Under the pieces are notes generated by a model that saw nothing but the letters and a program-made list of their open reading frames with translations, was not told the DNA's origin and searched no databases. A stretch of DNA of 64,000 bases from Salvelinus alpinus (lineage: Eukaryota > Chordata > Actinopteri > Salmoniformes > Salmonidae): assembly GCF_045679555.1 (NCBI RefSeq), contig NC_092094.1, positions 17,941,905-18,005,904 on the forward strand, read 5' to 3'. Positions 22,991 to 33,738 of this stretch are shown here, piece by piece; positions within the stretch are counted from its first letter, which is position 1, and every line of letters begins with the position of its first letter. The position numbers were made by a program, and so were the translations under genes.

Positions 22991-23086
22991 TATTCCAGCC
23001 CTGATCATACTGGAAACTGAAATTGGGTAGAAGTTTCAGTTAGCACCAGAATATGTGACCATTCCCAATGTGTTCTATGACGTGCA
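22991..23086. repeat. Sequence shared with 36627-36725, outside both Tc1 ends
   Basis: About 90 bases after the Tc1 end ('ttccagccctgatcatactg', 'gaaattgggtagaagtttca', 'tatgtgaccattcccaatg') recur at 36630-36722 with a few changes, again immediately after an end of the same Tc1 family. The similarity stops after 'ctatgac'. Confidence 0.75.
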
Positions 23087-23299
23087 TGTATGTGTGCAAT
23101 ACAACTGTTAAACCAGATTAACCTACATACAGAGTCAACAGAATGTTGTCTTTCTACCTCAAGCATCACTGTCTGAGTCACAACTAAAGAACAGACAGAG
23201 GATTCAACATCAAACAGGACATCAGATGCGTGTATAATGCTGCCATCTAGTGTGAGATTACACATATATCACTGGCCTGTAATATCAGTAGTAATAGCT

Positions 23300-23532
23300 G
23301 GAAAGTAAATACAAGAAAAATGTTTATTTATTCAAATTACATCATGAGTGCTTTGCTTGGTTAGTTGATGTGATTGAGAACACATCTGTCGGCACCATTT
23401 TCATCTGGTTAGGCCATTGTCTGTCTAACACAATGCCAGACCGATACTAGAGCCCAGTCAGAAGTTTTCAGAAAACACACAACCATGTCTCATCTTAAGG
23501 CATTAGTCCTCTTCACTGTATCTGGTGGTCAC
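23300..23532 (-). other. dkk3: dkk3 3' untranslated region with poly(A) signals
   Basis: Downstream of the dkk3 stop codon, the minus strand carries two overlapping AATAAA signals at 23323-23328 and 23327-23332. This places the transcript end near 23300-23310. No repeat lies between the stop codon and the signals. Confidence 0.6.
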
Positions 23533-23557
23533 CTAGTTCACACACAGGGATCCGCGT
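23533..23557 (-). CDS. dkk3: dkk3 coding exon 7 (last, 25 nt)
   Basis: Acceptor tttgtttcag precedes ACGCGGATCC. With the two bases (GG) left over from exon 6 it reads G-R-G-S-L-C-V-N and TAG (23533-23535). The cysteine (residue 278) is the tenth of the second cysteine-rich domain, which supports this exon choice over other candidates. The protein ends two residues later, without the long acidic tail of mammalian DKK3. A second stop follows 13 codons on, in the same frame. Confidence 0.8.
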
Positions 23558-23604
23558 CTGAAACAAAGTTAGTAAAACCCATATACATTTTTTATACATT
23601 TCAA

Positions 23605-23822
23605 TATGGCTCCCGAGTGGCACAGCGGTCTAAGGCACTGCGTCTCAGTGCAAGAGGCATCACTACAGTTCCTGGTTCCATTCAAGGCTGTATCACATCC
23701 AGGCGTGATTGGGAGTCCCATAGGGCGGCGCACAATTGGCCCAGTGTCGTCTGGGTTTGGCCGGGGTAGGCCGTCATTATAAATAAGAATTTGTTCTTAA
23801 CTGACTTGCCTAGTTTGATATA
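23605..23822 (+). repeat. tRNA-Leu-like SINE in dkk3 intron 6
   Basis: The head 'cgagtggcacagcggtctaa' is a Leu-tRNA-like A-box region. 'cctggttccattc' is a decayed B box. Then come 'gggcggcgcacaattggccc' and the tail 'aataagaatttgttcttaac'. Full-length relatives are at 61674-61882 (plus) and, in part, at 38305-38460 (minus). Confidence 0.88.
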
Positions 23823-24224
23823 ACACGTCACGTAAATACGTTTGCTGAAATTCATGTAATGCCTTACAATATTAAATAGTAAAATGGATGGCTATGACAT
23901 TAAAGTTGTTCCTAATTTGGCTTCCGAAATTACGCTTTACATATTGATCAATGGAGAAATGTTTTTGGGTCATCAAGCCAAAACTTTGGCAGTGATAATT
24001 TGATCTGTTTTAGTGAGTAAAAATACAATTTTTTTTTTTTAACATGGTCAAAAATAGCACGTTCAACTTCATAAAACATTTTCTCCCCATCTCAAGTTGT
24101 AAAACAAAAACTAAATTAAGTGCCTCCAGCTTAATTAAATAATGAAACAAATGCCTGAGATCAGGCACTAGGCTGTTTTTATTATTATTTTACTTTTAAT
24201 CTATATATTTTAAACTTTTTGTAT

Positions 24225-24560
24225 TTTACCCCCCTTTTTCGATCTGCTCTCATCACTGCAAATCCCTAAAGGGCTCGGGAGAGGCGAAAATGGAGTCATG
24301 CGTCCTCCAAAACATGACCCGCCTAATCACGCTCCTAAACAAGGTAGCCAGCCGCACCAATATGTCGGAGAAAACACTGTTCAACTGGCAGGCACCCGGC
24401 CCGCCACAAGGAGTTTCTAGGGCACGATGAGCTAAGTAAAGCTCCCCGGCCAAACTCTCCCCTAACCCGGACGACGCTGGGCAAATTGTGTGACACAGCC
24501 CGGGAATGAACCCGGGTCTGTAGTAACGCCTTAGATCGCTGCACCACTCAAGAGGCCACT
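24225..24560 (-). repeat. Long tRNA-derived SINE in dkk3 intron 6, minus strand
   Basis: The minus strand starts 'ggcctcttgagtggtgcagc', followed by 'ctaaggcgttactacagacc' and 'gggttcattcccgggctgtg' (A and B boxes). It then runs through 'cgtccgggttaggggagagt' and ends at 'gaggacgcatgactcc'. It has a longer body than the other SINEs here. Confidence 0.75.
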
Positions 24561-24579
24561 ATCCATTTAAACAACTATA

Positions 24580-26197
24580 CAGTACCAGTCAAAAGTTTGG
24601 ACACACCTACTCATTCAAGGGTTTTTCTTTATTTTTACTATTTTCTTCATTGTAGAATAAAAGTGAAGATAGCAAAACCATTAAATTAACAGATATGGAA
24701 TCATGTAGTAACAAGAAAAAAAGTGTTAAACAAACCGATACGTTTTATATTTGAGATTCTTCAAAGCAACCACCCTTTGCCTTGATGACAGCTTTGCAAA
24801 CTTGTGGATTGTGGAGGCCAGGTCATCTGATACAGCTCTCCATCCTTCTTGGTCAAATAGCCCTGACACAGCCTGGAGGTGCGTGTTGGGTCATTGCCCG
24901 GTTGTAAAACAAATGATAGTGGGACTAAGCTCAAACCAGATGGGATGGCGTGTCGCTGCAGAATGCTGGGGTAGCCATGCTGGTTAAGTGTGTCTTGATT
25001 TCTAAATAAATCACTGACAGTGTCACCAGCAAAGCACCCCCACACCTTCATGCTTCACAGTGGGAACCACACATGCGGAGATCATCCTTTCACCTACTCA
25101 GTGTCTCACAGACACAGCGGTTGGAACCAAAAATCTCAAATTTGGGACTCAGGCGAAAGGACATATTTCCACCGGTTTAATGTCCATTGCTTGTGTTTCT
25201 TGGCCCAAGCAAGTCGCTTCTTTTTGGTCCTTTAGTAGTGGTCTCTTCGCAGGAATTTGACCACAAAGGCCTGATTCACACAGTCTCCTCTGAACAGCTG
25301 ATGTTGAGATGTGTCTGTTACTTGAACTCTGAAGCATTTATTTTGGCTGCAATCTGAGGTGCAGTTAACTCCAATTAACTTATCCTCTGCAGCAGAGGTA
25401 ACTCTGGGTCTTCCTTTCCTGTGGTGGTCCTCATGAGAGCCAGTTTCTTCATAGTGCTTTCAAATTTCTTTGAAATTTTCCACATTGACTGACCTTCATG
25501 TCTTAAAGTACATGGCACACCTGTTAATTGAAATGCATTCCAGGTGACTGTCATGAAGCTGGTTGAGAGAATGCCTAGAGTGTACAAAGCTGTCATCAAA
25601 GCAAAGGGTGGCTACTTGAAGAATCTCAAATCTATTTTGATTTGTTTAACACTTTTTTGGTTACTACATGATTCCATATGTGTTATTTCATAGTGTTGAT
25701 GTATTCACTATTCTACAATGTAGAAAATAGTAAAAATAAGAGAAAACCCCTGGAATGTCACGAATATCACCGAAGGTGGCACCCCTTCCCGTTCGGGTGG
25801 CGCTCGGCGGTCGTCGTCGCCGGTCTACTAGCTGCTAACGATCTCTTTTTCCCTTTTCGTTTTGTTGGGTCTAATTGGTTTCACCTGTTCCTTGTTTGGG
25901 GTTTTGGGTTGGGGTTATTTAAATTCAGTTAGCCCGCCTGTGTTCGTGCGGGATTGTTTGCTGTTTTTTGGTCAAGGAGTGTTCCTGTTTTTTTGGATTG
26001 TCCGCTGTACAGCGTATGTGCCTGTGTAGTACATTATTGGAGTGTTGTACGCCTGTGTTCGGCGTCACCCTCTTTGTGCGTGGTGATTGAAAGGAAATAA
26101 AGAGTTTTTTCCGAATCCTCTGCGCCTGACTCCACACCCATCACTCTACACACCGTTACATGGAATGAGTAGATGTGTCAACTTTTGACTGGTACTG
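24580..26197 (-). mobile_element. Tc1-like element with a nested solo LTR, in dkk3 intron 6
   Basis: Terminal repeats are cagtaccagtcaaaagtttg at 24580 and its complement ending 26197, followed by TA. Transposase scraps on the minus strand (24761-25600) include VWGCFAGDT and FVLQPGNDP. The C-terminal part is deleted near 24790-24830 and the frame is broken. A 405-bp LTR is inserted at 25756. This is one of at least three near-complete copies of the family here (others at 35421 and 62030). Confidence 0.92.
25756..26160 (+). mobile_element. Solo LTR, 405 bp, with 5-bp target duplication
   Basis: Starts TGTCACG and ends GTTACA (TG..CA-type termini). It is flanked by direct repeats TGGAA at 25751-25755 and 26161-26165, the signature of retroviral-type integration. 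AATAAA at 26096-26101 gives a poly(A) signal and the plus orientation. No internal gag-pol region is present, so the copy is a recombination-derived solo LTR. It interrupts the Tc1 at 24580-26197 and is therefore younger. Confidence 0.88.
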
Positions 26198-26356
26198 TAT
26201 ATTGATAACTACATGTGAAAATTTCAAAATATTTTTATCCTAAATAATGTAGCAGTAAAAATATTGCAATTGTTTTTCTTTTTTTTGTATGGGAAAATCT
26301 GACAGACCCATATGCAACAATCACAGCTGTTTTATGAGGATTAGAAATGCTCTCAC

Positions 26357-26507
26357 CCATGGGGTTGGCAGTGGAGCCCGCCAGCACAGAGGCAGTATTC
26401 CCTCGGACCCTCCACGTCCCAGGACAGTATGTCCATCAGCAAATTAGGGTGGCTGTTGCACGCTTCACCCTTATCCGGCCTGGGCTGGCACACTGGGAAG
26501 AGCAGCT
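26357..26507 (-). CDS. dkk3: dkk3 coding exon 6
   Basis: Acceptor ggtggttgcag and donor CATGG/GTGAGAG bound 151 nt. It enters in phase with one base from exon 5 (AAAG/AG gives K-E) and leaves two bases. It codes LLFPVCQPRPDKGEAC, then LSWDVEGPREYCLCAGGLHC, the middle of the second (colipase-like) cysteine-rich domain, with cysteines 229, 239, 261, 263 and 269. The LLFPVC..P and CAGGL.CQP segments match DKK3 of other vertebrates. Confidence 0.93.
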
Positions 26508-26936
26508 CTGCAACCACCATGAGAAGGACAGAGAGAGGTGGGGAAGCAGCGGAGATGAGGATTGTAAGAGGGGGACAAGGGGTGAAGAAAGCATATTAGA
26601 CAGGGAAGGGGAATGCATGAACCTCATAGGAAAGAATGAAGTGGGTACAGGCTGGGCTCTAATTTGCAACAGTATTGGTCACATATGCTCCTAAATATTT
26701 AGCTGTGCCGTGCAGTGCACCTGGAATGCTGATTTGGTAGCCTAGAAAAATATTCATCCAGATATATTAAATTACAAAATGTGTCGTTGGGAGCAAGCAA
26801 AGTTGTTACATTTGTGTTTGTCTAATACAAATAAGCGACATAAGAGGCTGCTTAGGGTCCCGTGGCCACTAGGGAACCCCCCCAAAAAAAATATGGTAGT
26901 GCATCAGCAGTTTTACTTGTGCTATGTTAGTCACTC

Positions 26937-27016
26937 AATTAGCCCATGTCAGCTAACATGTTTAGATTGCTAGGTCTAGCCAGCTATCTAAACATGTTAG
27001 CTGACATGGGATAATT
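26937..27016. repeat. Inverted repeat, 30-bp arms, 20-bp loop, in dkk3 intron 5
   Basis: Arms 26937-26966 and 26987-27016 are complementary over 30 bases with a single mismatch. The inner 24 (cccatgtcagctaacatgtt and four more) are perfect. The loop is 20 bases. DNA could extrude a cruciform and the transcript could fold into a stable hairpin. Confidence 0.9.
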
Positions 27017-27559
27017 AAAGACCAGGCACCCAGGGCACTTGCACAGGTGCCTGACCTGCAGGGGGCCCCCATTGAGTTTGTTAGTCACCCAGATATATGA
27101 ACATGGCATTAAGTCAATGCAAAAGGTGTGGAACTGCAGGAAAATGTATTTTCTCCACCGACAGGACAACTCATCACAAGAAAAATCAAATAATTGTCAC
27201 ACAATTGCTAAGGGGGAGACGAGGGTGGCTTTGATCCTGTGTTTAAGCAGACAACATTTTATTTTAAATCATGAATTTGCGTACACATTTGGTAATTTAA
27301 ATCAACCATATCGCAGGTCGTTTAAATGACTATTGGCCGCTAGCCATTTGTTTGATAACAAAACAACCTTGTCCAGTCATGTTACCCATCTGGCTAACAA
27401 CCTGGTAACTTCACCAGTATGGTTTAAAATGGCACTGGAAGAAATGGGACTGGATAGCTACCTCAGGATTACCTCTGATGGTACATCCATTTTGGGCATT
27501 TTAAATTAATGATATATAACCAATGAAGAATATAACTTAGAAATGCCTCATGAATTTAG

Positions 27560-27922
27560 TTAAAAGCCCAGTGCAGTCAAAATGCAGTTTTTCCAGTGTT
27601 GTGTTATTTCCTGATAACCTGCTTGATTATATTTTAAACCAGCAACTTTCATGGGCAGGAGTTGACTTGATTGGTGATATCACCAGGCAGTAAATTGGAT
27701 AATACACCAATAACAAGAGTTCCAAATCTCTGCAAAACAGCTAGTTTCCCCCTTCCCATTCAGACCACTTCCAGACAGTCCTAGCAAAATTCTTGCTTGA
27801 GAAATAGTTATCTAAAAAACAATTTTGGGCCATTGTAATGGAAAAGTTTTACAGTAAGGTAGTTAACTGTTACCCATAAATGATTTGATACTGATATAAA
27901 AACAGCTGCATTGGGCCTTTAA
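27560..27922. mobile_element. TTAA-flanked MITE in dkk3 intron 5
   Basis: TTAA at 27560-27563 is followed by 'aagcccagtgcagtc'. At the other end 'gctgcattgggcctttaa' ends with TTAA 27919-27922. Read inverted, the ends match (TTAAA-GCCCA-TGCAG). About 360 bp, no coding. This terminus belongs to a common salmonid MITE and suggests a piggyBac- or Kolobok-type mobiliser. Confidence 0.75.
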
Positions 27923-28164
27923 ACTTTCTTACCCATCAGAGCCCAAAATACAAGCTTGTTTTACTCCACTATTTGTAAACACTGTCATTGTACACAACAC
28001 TGTATAGCCTCAAAGCATGGACAAAACTATAATTTCTCATGGATGGTCAGTCCTTGTATCCATAGCTCTGTCTATACATTTGAGTGGTTACTTTTCCCCA
28101 GCCCCATCTGTCAGCGCTGTACCAAAACAAGGGTGAGGTGGCCACTATCACTATAAAGTTAAAC

Positions 28165-28290
28165 TGTTACACTTACTCATTCCAGGGTTTTTCCACTTTA
28201 TTTTTACTATTTTCTACATTGTAGAAATAATAGTGAAGACAAACTATGAAATAACAAATATGGAATCATGTAGTAACCTTTTTTAAAGGT
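28165..28290. mobile_element. Tc1 terminal fragment in dkk3 intron 5
   Basis: 'ttactcattccagggttttt' through 'ctacattgtagaaataatag' and 'atatggaatcatgtagtaac' match the outer 120 bases of the cagtaccagtc Tc1 family. The outermost repeat and all coding sequence are missing. Confidence 0.75.
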
Positions 28291-28552
28291 TCATTGGACC
28301 TTTAAAAAAAAAAAGTAGGATTAATATATTGTGGCCTTTCTTTCTGCTACTCCTATAGTTTGGACTACTAACTTTTTAAAGATGGGAGCACCAGTGATAC
28401 CAATGAAAAGGTTCATTTAGAATCATGGGTACAGGAGAGAAAGAAAAAAAAGAGGACCAATAAGTAACAACATACTTTCACACAAACAATACCTTGAACA
28501 GTTAATTCAATAGATAGGTTTTTGGGCACTGAATGTGTGTTTGACCATATAC

Positions 28553-28697
28553 CTTTGAGAATGGCACAGCAGTGTTTTGGCTTACAGTCACTCTGGTACT
28601 GACAGATGCAGCCTGCATTGCCCTTGGTTGCATTCTTAGTGCACTGTCCCCACACACACATCTGGTCTGAACAACACTCTTCATCCTTTGTGCAGGT
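28553..28697 (-). CDS. dkk3: dkk3 coding exon 5
   Basis: The acceptor tract is a T-rich run ending in ttttaag (28698-28700). The donor is CAAAG/GTATAT. The 145 nt (phase 0 in, one base out) code [19 protein letters not shown] (end of the first cysteine-rich domain, cysteines 176-193), the linker [10 protein letters not shown] and the start of the second domain [20 protein letters not shown]196-A-T is a possible glycosylation site. Residue 204 is an extra cysteine beside the usual one at 206. Confidence 0.94.
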
Positions 28698-29075
28698 CTT
28701 AAAAAAAATATATAAAAAAATAAAAAACACATTAGTAATAGTCATTTTTTGTGATTGTAACAAGCTGTAATCAGAGACATAATCTAGACCAGGGATGGCC
28801 CGCAGACCAAATTAGTGTATTGATGTGGGTACGCAGACCCACAAGCCACTGCAGACCCTCATGAGTAGTTCTGATTTTTGTGGCCCCCACCCCCATCAAA
28901 GATGCCCATCCCGGATCTAGAACTTCACAAGATCTGGAGTATCAGAAGTACACAACTAACTTGGGTTCATTGCATTTGTTTACATCCCTTTCGTTTCCAT
29001 TTCTCAATTTAAGGCTGAATTTTGACTCAGGATTGGGATGAAAATAAGATGTTAATCCCCAAAAAAGAGACTCAC

Positions 29076-29168
29076 CATATCAACATCTCTGCAGGGGAGG
29101 CACTTGGAGCTTACTATCTCATATAGGCAGTAACTGTTCTTACCACAATCTTCATCAAGCATACATTC
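29076..29168 (-). CDS. dkk3: dkk3 coding exon 4
   Basis: The 93 nt between acceptor tctcttaccag and donor GATATG/GTGAGT code 31 residues, ECMLDEDCGKNSYCLYE to CLPCRDVDM. This is the first half of the N-terminal Dickkopf cysteine-rich domain (cysteines 145, 151, 157, 166, 169). It is exactly the length of the matching human segment as I remember it and is in phase on both sides. Confidence 0.94.
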
Positions 29169-31537
29169 CTGGTAAGAGAAATCACATTCAGACAGGACCA
29201 ACCAGCATCCACACAACACACCATCCAACCCCCCTCCCACACAGGTACACCCATATTCCCTGTTTTATTAGCCCGTCCAATTTCCGCAACGTTTGTTTTC
29301 ACACAAATGCTTTGCTCATTAAGGGATGTGCATAGACCTTTACAATGAGTACAGATGGATTGGATGGCTAAAAATCAGGAAATTCCAGTTAAATGGTGTT
29401 CTTGTTACAGACTGAACAACTGACCTGAACACTGGCCCGCCATCGGCCTGAGGAAACGGCTTCTGCCAAAATCTAAACCTCGTGATTAACTTTATCTCTT
29501 CATGCTATGTGGAGTCGGGGAAACTCAGCAGGCTTACAAAAACAACATACTTTGTCAGAGAGCTCCCAAGAGCACTTGGCTACTGAGATTGGAGACCTGA
29601 CGGGTCTGTGGATATGCCTAACACGGTCTTCTCCCACACCTAGCAACATGAGAATACAGCATTTCACTACACAAACAGTGCCCGATTCACTTGCCATGAA
29701 TAAACCTGAACCATTTATTGTTTCATAACATTGGCTGTGTGTGGTGTGCTCCATCATTACCTAATTATTTCCATTGTGGGAAGTCAAGATGTGAGCATAC
29801 ACAGTGTATTATGTGTTTTTGTTTCAATCTCTTTTACACTCCATTGAACCACAAAGACATGTACTGTATCAAATAACAGGCAGGATCAAACCAAGCTCCA
29901 TGGCAGCCTGGACTAGTCTAGACAGATGCGGGTTGTGTCACTAACAGCAGTCTGGCAACCATCAACAGTAAGAATTTCCTTCACTGCGTACCACTCAAAT
30001 CCATCTCAGCCAACCCCTTAGCTCACATGAAGTAACAATACATATATAGGATATAGCTTCTTGCTTTATTGTGTTTTTATTTCTTGTGTGTTTTTGTTCT
30101 ACCTTCTGTAATTTTTTTGTGATGATTACTGCATTGTTGAGTTTGCAATGAAGGCATTTCACTGTACTTGTGCACGTGACATTAAAACATAAGAATATCT
30201 CTGCAAAAGCTTCAGTACAAAAAAGGCTTCCCAGTTCACCAGACAGGATAACTCATTGTTGGGGGACTGGAGGAGACACTGGGGAAGACATGCTGCTCAC
30301 CAACCCTAATAGCCTGTAATTCTGTTGATGAAGCACAGCTGTTTAGGCATCATACTGTGCATAGGACTGCTCTTCATTTTTCCCAAAGCAGAACATTTTC
30401 CCCCCACTAAATATTTAACCAAACATATCTCTGTGGAGCAGCCCACACAGCAGCAAAATTAAGTAGACACAAGTTTCTAAAAAGTAAAACGACCCAAGTG
30501 CAAGTCATTTGAGGTTTCCAGCAGGCTGTTTCCATGCATTTTTTTCCTGTCTATTAATTCAACCACATTCTGTTATGATGCCAGGAAAGGAAAAAGATCA
30601 AAACACTGCCATAAAATCTCCAATGGTGAAACAGCCTGTGGAATAATGGCTTAATATTGGTGTTCATGTTTTTAAAAAGTGTAAAGTATATGGCCACCTC
30701 TTTAAAATACACTATGATCTCATTCATTATAAAATAAAGACAATCTATTCACAACATTGAAAAGAGTTCTGTCTTTTTAGGTTTCCTGCAGTAGCTGAGA
30801 AATGACTTGGAAAAGAACACTGGTTTGAAACTGTGGCAACAGGATACATTGTTTCAGTCTCAAAACAAAATGACTGTACCCAGTTCCCTTCTTCCTTGCA
30901 TAATGAGCTGTTAGATGAGGAAAAGGTTAACAAAAGACAAAAGAGCAGAGGAAAATAGGCAATAGTAGAACAGCTGGGTTTAAGTTAATCAACAGGCATT
31001 TCCATTTGTTTTAGAGGAATAGCAATTAACTTAATTATTGTCTTGATGCTCCACCTTAATAAACTTACTTAGGTATATCACATAGTATCCAAACAATGCA
31101 TATCATCAGGTTTGGGATCAATTGCACTTCAATTCCAGCATATTCAGGAGATAAAACTTTGATAACTTTGACCTAAAAATTCCCAGAGAAAATATTGAAA
31201 CATCTAAGGTTTTAATTAGCATACACTTCCTCTAGCGTGGGGACGAGGTTATGGAGTGTGAGACAGAGAGATCACATCTGTGTAGTCATCATGTGACTGA
31301 CTCGGTTTCTTCAAAGGTCATACCCTGCTATGGTCTCACCTCATTCCATCTGGCTATTATTCAACATATACAAACATCCTTGTCTGAATACAATAACTGT
31401 CATTGGATTGTTCTGATGATCAGTACCCAGCTGTTTGGAAGCTGAAACACCTCTTACCTCAAATTGGTTTGCATTAAACTCCCTGCGATCCTTTTTTCAG
31501 CACCTAACAAATCAAAAAATATATAATACAAACTCAC
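29169..31537. other. dkk3: dkk3 intron 3, no repeat of note
   Basis: A 2.4-kb intron. It contains a retroelement-tail-like segment at 30130-30195. Otherwise I see no exon, Tc1 or SINE. Short open frames at 29500-29757 and 30745-30933 show no protein signature. Confidence 0.55.
30130..30195 (+). repeat. Retroelement 3'-tail-like fragment in dkk3 intron 3
   Basis: 'gcatttcactgtacttgtgc' followed by 'acgtgacattaaaac' parallels the segment at 2775-2840. The tail alone is present. Confidence 0.5.
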
Positions 31538-31615
31538 ATGTTCAACTTCGTTCCATTGGCCATTGATCTCGATATGGGTCTGGAAGTGAGTCCCCCCTGT
31601 TCTGTTGTCCGTTTC
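31538..31615 (-). CDS. dkk3: dkk3 coding exon 3
   Basis: The 78 nt between acceptor ctcttctag and donor GAACAT/GTGAGT code 26 residues from ETDNRTGGTHFQTHIE to NEVEH. N121-R-T is a glycosylation sequon in the region that in other DKK3 proteins has ITNNQTG. The segment links the coiled N-terminal region to the first cysteine-rich domain. Confidence 0.9.
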
Positions 31616-31804
31616 CTAGAAGAGAAACCGGATACTTTCCTTGTCAGAAAACCTAAAAATGTAATGCCAAACTAACCAACCATTGTTGTCTGATCTCCCT
31701 CTAGAATATAAAACATCCAGATAAAATGTACATGTTGTTGACTTGTGAAATGAATCCACACATGATCTTGCATCATTACCTCACCCTGTTTGTAGTGCAC
31801 CTAC

Positions 31805-31930
31805 CTTGTCAATTCTCTCCGCGTTGTAAACAGTGTGGTTCCTGTTGTCCCTATATGTACTGGTCTCATTGTGGTAGTTCGGAAGCAAATCCTGTATATT
31901 AAGCAATGATTTGGCACTCTCATTGACCAT
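31805..31930 (-). CDS. dkk3: dkk3 coding exon 2
   Basis: The 126 nt between acceptor tttctcatag and donor GACAAG/GTAGGT code 42 residues (76-117), including LLPNYHNETSTYRDNRNHTV. Sequons at N78, N96 and N106. LPxxYHNET is shared with mammalian DKK3. The first codon is ATG but is internal to the protein. Confidence 0.92.
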
Positions 31931-32103
31931 CTATGAGAAAAAGTGATAAACATAAAAATTGTGAGCACATCTTGTTTGTTCCACAGTTTTTTCTCTGGTT
32001 CTATGATAGACCATGCATATGCAACATACAATTTAAATCCTTTCATTTATTAAATAGAACTTAAAGTACAATACAGACATACAGTACATTAATATTTACC
32101 AAT

Positions 32104-32125
32104 GGGGGGGGGGGGGGGGGGGGGG
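32104..32125 (+). repeat. Poly-G tract (22 G) in dkk3 intron 1
   Basis: An uninterrupted run of 22 G. Shorter G runs occur at 8761-8774, about 42037-42047 and about 55896-55906. Such runs can form quadruplexes and are prone to length change and sequencing error. Confidence 0.9.
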
Positions 32126-32326
32126 CGTAGACTACAAGGAAAGCAGGCTACAGGCTATTAAATCAGGTATTAAAAAAAATACAGCCTGGCTCTACCCATG
32201 GCCACAAAGTCAAAAGTTTCCCTGTAATTAAACACGTATTGTAAATAGTCTGCTATTAAAAATAATTAAAAGGATAGTCTATTGAATTATAGTGTATTAT
32301 TACATATAGTAGGTTGGAACATTTAC

Positions 32327-32551
32327 CTGATCCACAGCCTCCTCCAGTACGTGCTGCGTGTCCTCCATCAACATCTCCACCTCTCGGAAAATTTCGTTTA
32401 GAGTCGCATGACCTCCATTCAAATGGTCCTCGAAACTAACACCAGTTATTGGGATGTCCGGGATGGTCTTCGGGATCGAGATTCCATTCCCTAAACACAA
32501 ACAAAAAGTAAGCGCTGCAACCTGCATCATCCTCGTGGTGGGACCAGACAT
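32327..32551 (-). CDS. dkk3: dkk3 coding exon 1; Dickkopf-3 (280 aa in seven exons)
   Basis: Dickkopf-3 is a secreted glycoprotein, the divergent member of the Wnt-modulating DKK family. Exon 1 (75 codons) ends at donor GATCAG/GTAAAT. I chose ATG 32551 (MSGPTTRMMQ), which has A at -3. The in-frame MMQ at residues 8-9 is an alternative. The open frame upstream has no ATG. A hydrophobic stretch VAALTFCLCLG serves as signal peptide, followed by ATLNEIFREVEMLMEDTQHV, the amphipathic helix typical of DKK3. Exons 32327-32551, 31805-31930, 31538-31615, 29076-29168, 28553-28697, 26357-26507 and 23533-23557 join to 843 nt with every phase consistent, and both domains have ten cysteines. It looks intact. 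Which teleost paralogue (a or b) cannot be told by eye. Confidence 0.93.
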
Positions 32552-33738
32552 ACTTGTACCAACAGCATGCAAGGACGCTGACGCACACAACGCACAGCTG
32601 TTTTATTTGGAAACTCAGAAGGGAAAAAAGAAACCGGAAAAAGAATCATGGTATTTTTAACGGGATCTATGGTAAGTATAAAGCCAAACTATTGGGATCC
32701 AGAATGTATTGTATTATCTAAATGGTTATTGGGATTCTGATTCTATTGTTGCTGCTGCTTCTATTGATGGTGATGATAATTAAAAATGTCCCTTAATCAG
32801 CACATTTTCTTACCTTGAGTATATTGTCTTTGGATGTTACATTTTTTAACACTAGAATTTACCTATTATTTTGTTCACACTATCACCATACATTCATTAT
32901 AGGCCCTAGGACTACTATTATGGATGTATATGCTTAAAACGCAATAGCATATCACTGGCTAAGTAAATATACATTTTGGAAGCAGCACATTTCTCATATT
33001 TTTTTAAACTTTCTTTATGTAGCGCGAAATGCAGAGAGCGTGAAGTTGACAGAGTTGTCTATGCTGTGCCGGTAGCGTGACCATATATAGACAGTATATA
33101 TGGCGGATTTGCAATAGCACTGTTTGTCCTGTAGATGGGTATGTAGGTCTAATCATTTTTTCAGACGCATGTAGTCAAGGGACATACGATCAGTATGATT
33201 CCGTGGGAAAGTTCAACGAAAACAACACTTTTTTACACAATCAAATGATCTTTGATAGTTATTTGATTATTTATTTTTACAATATGTTTCCATATTTCAA
33301 ATGTATGGGATCCATAACTCACTTGTAGGTACTCACAGAGGCCCCTAGGGCCATTGGCCCCCTCTTGAAATGTGCTTATCATACATAGCTCATTGATCAT
33401 ATCTAGATTCACTTTGCTGTGTGGCTGCTTTGTCAAACAGAAGCTTTAATATGTTACTCCTCGAACACACTGACAGTGTCATTGCATTTTGGTACACCAG
33501 AAGTACATTAATTTCCAATGGAACGCTACATTTACCTTGCACCATTGCGTTGCAGAGGCAGTTGCAGTGAGTTCTCTGTGGTGCATGTGTGGGATTTATC
33601 GAACGTATGCATCAAACTGAATGCGTAAACTGCTTGACAGAAATGGTAGCAGAAGATGAATGTTAAACTTTTGTTGCACACATATCCAGATGATGCTGCA
33701 TACCATTTTGTGCAATGACGCTGTAGATGTGATCAAGG
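32552..33738. other. dkk3 upstream region
   Basis: Upstream of the dkk3 start, the minus strand has a TATA-like GTTAAAAATAC near 32651-32661, about 100 bases before the ATG. This is a weak promoter candidate. The rest (to 33738) is unassigned AT-rich sequence without repeats I recognise. Confidence 0.35.

Noticed and set aside
26347-26694. Plus-strand 115-codon frame over 26347-26694
   Set aside because: It is antisense to dkk3 exon 6 and its intron; no protein signature.
32552-32590. Longer dkk3 N terminus beginning at 32590
   Set aside because: The frame upstream of 32551 has no ATG; the codon at 32588-32590 is TTG. ATG 32551 has a good context and leaves the signal peptide in place.
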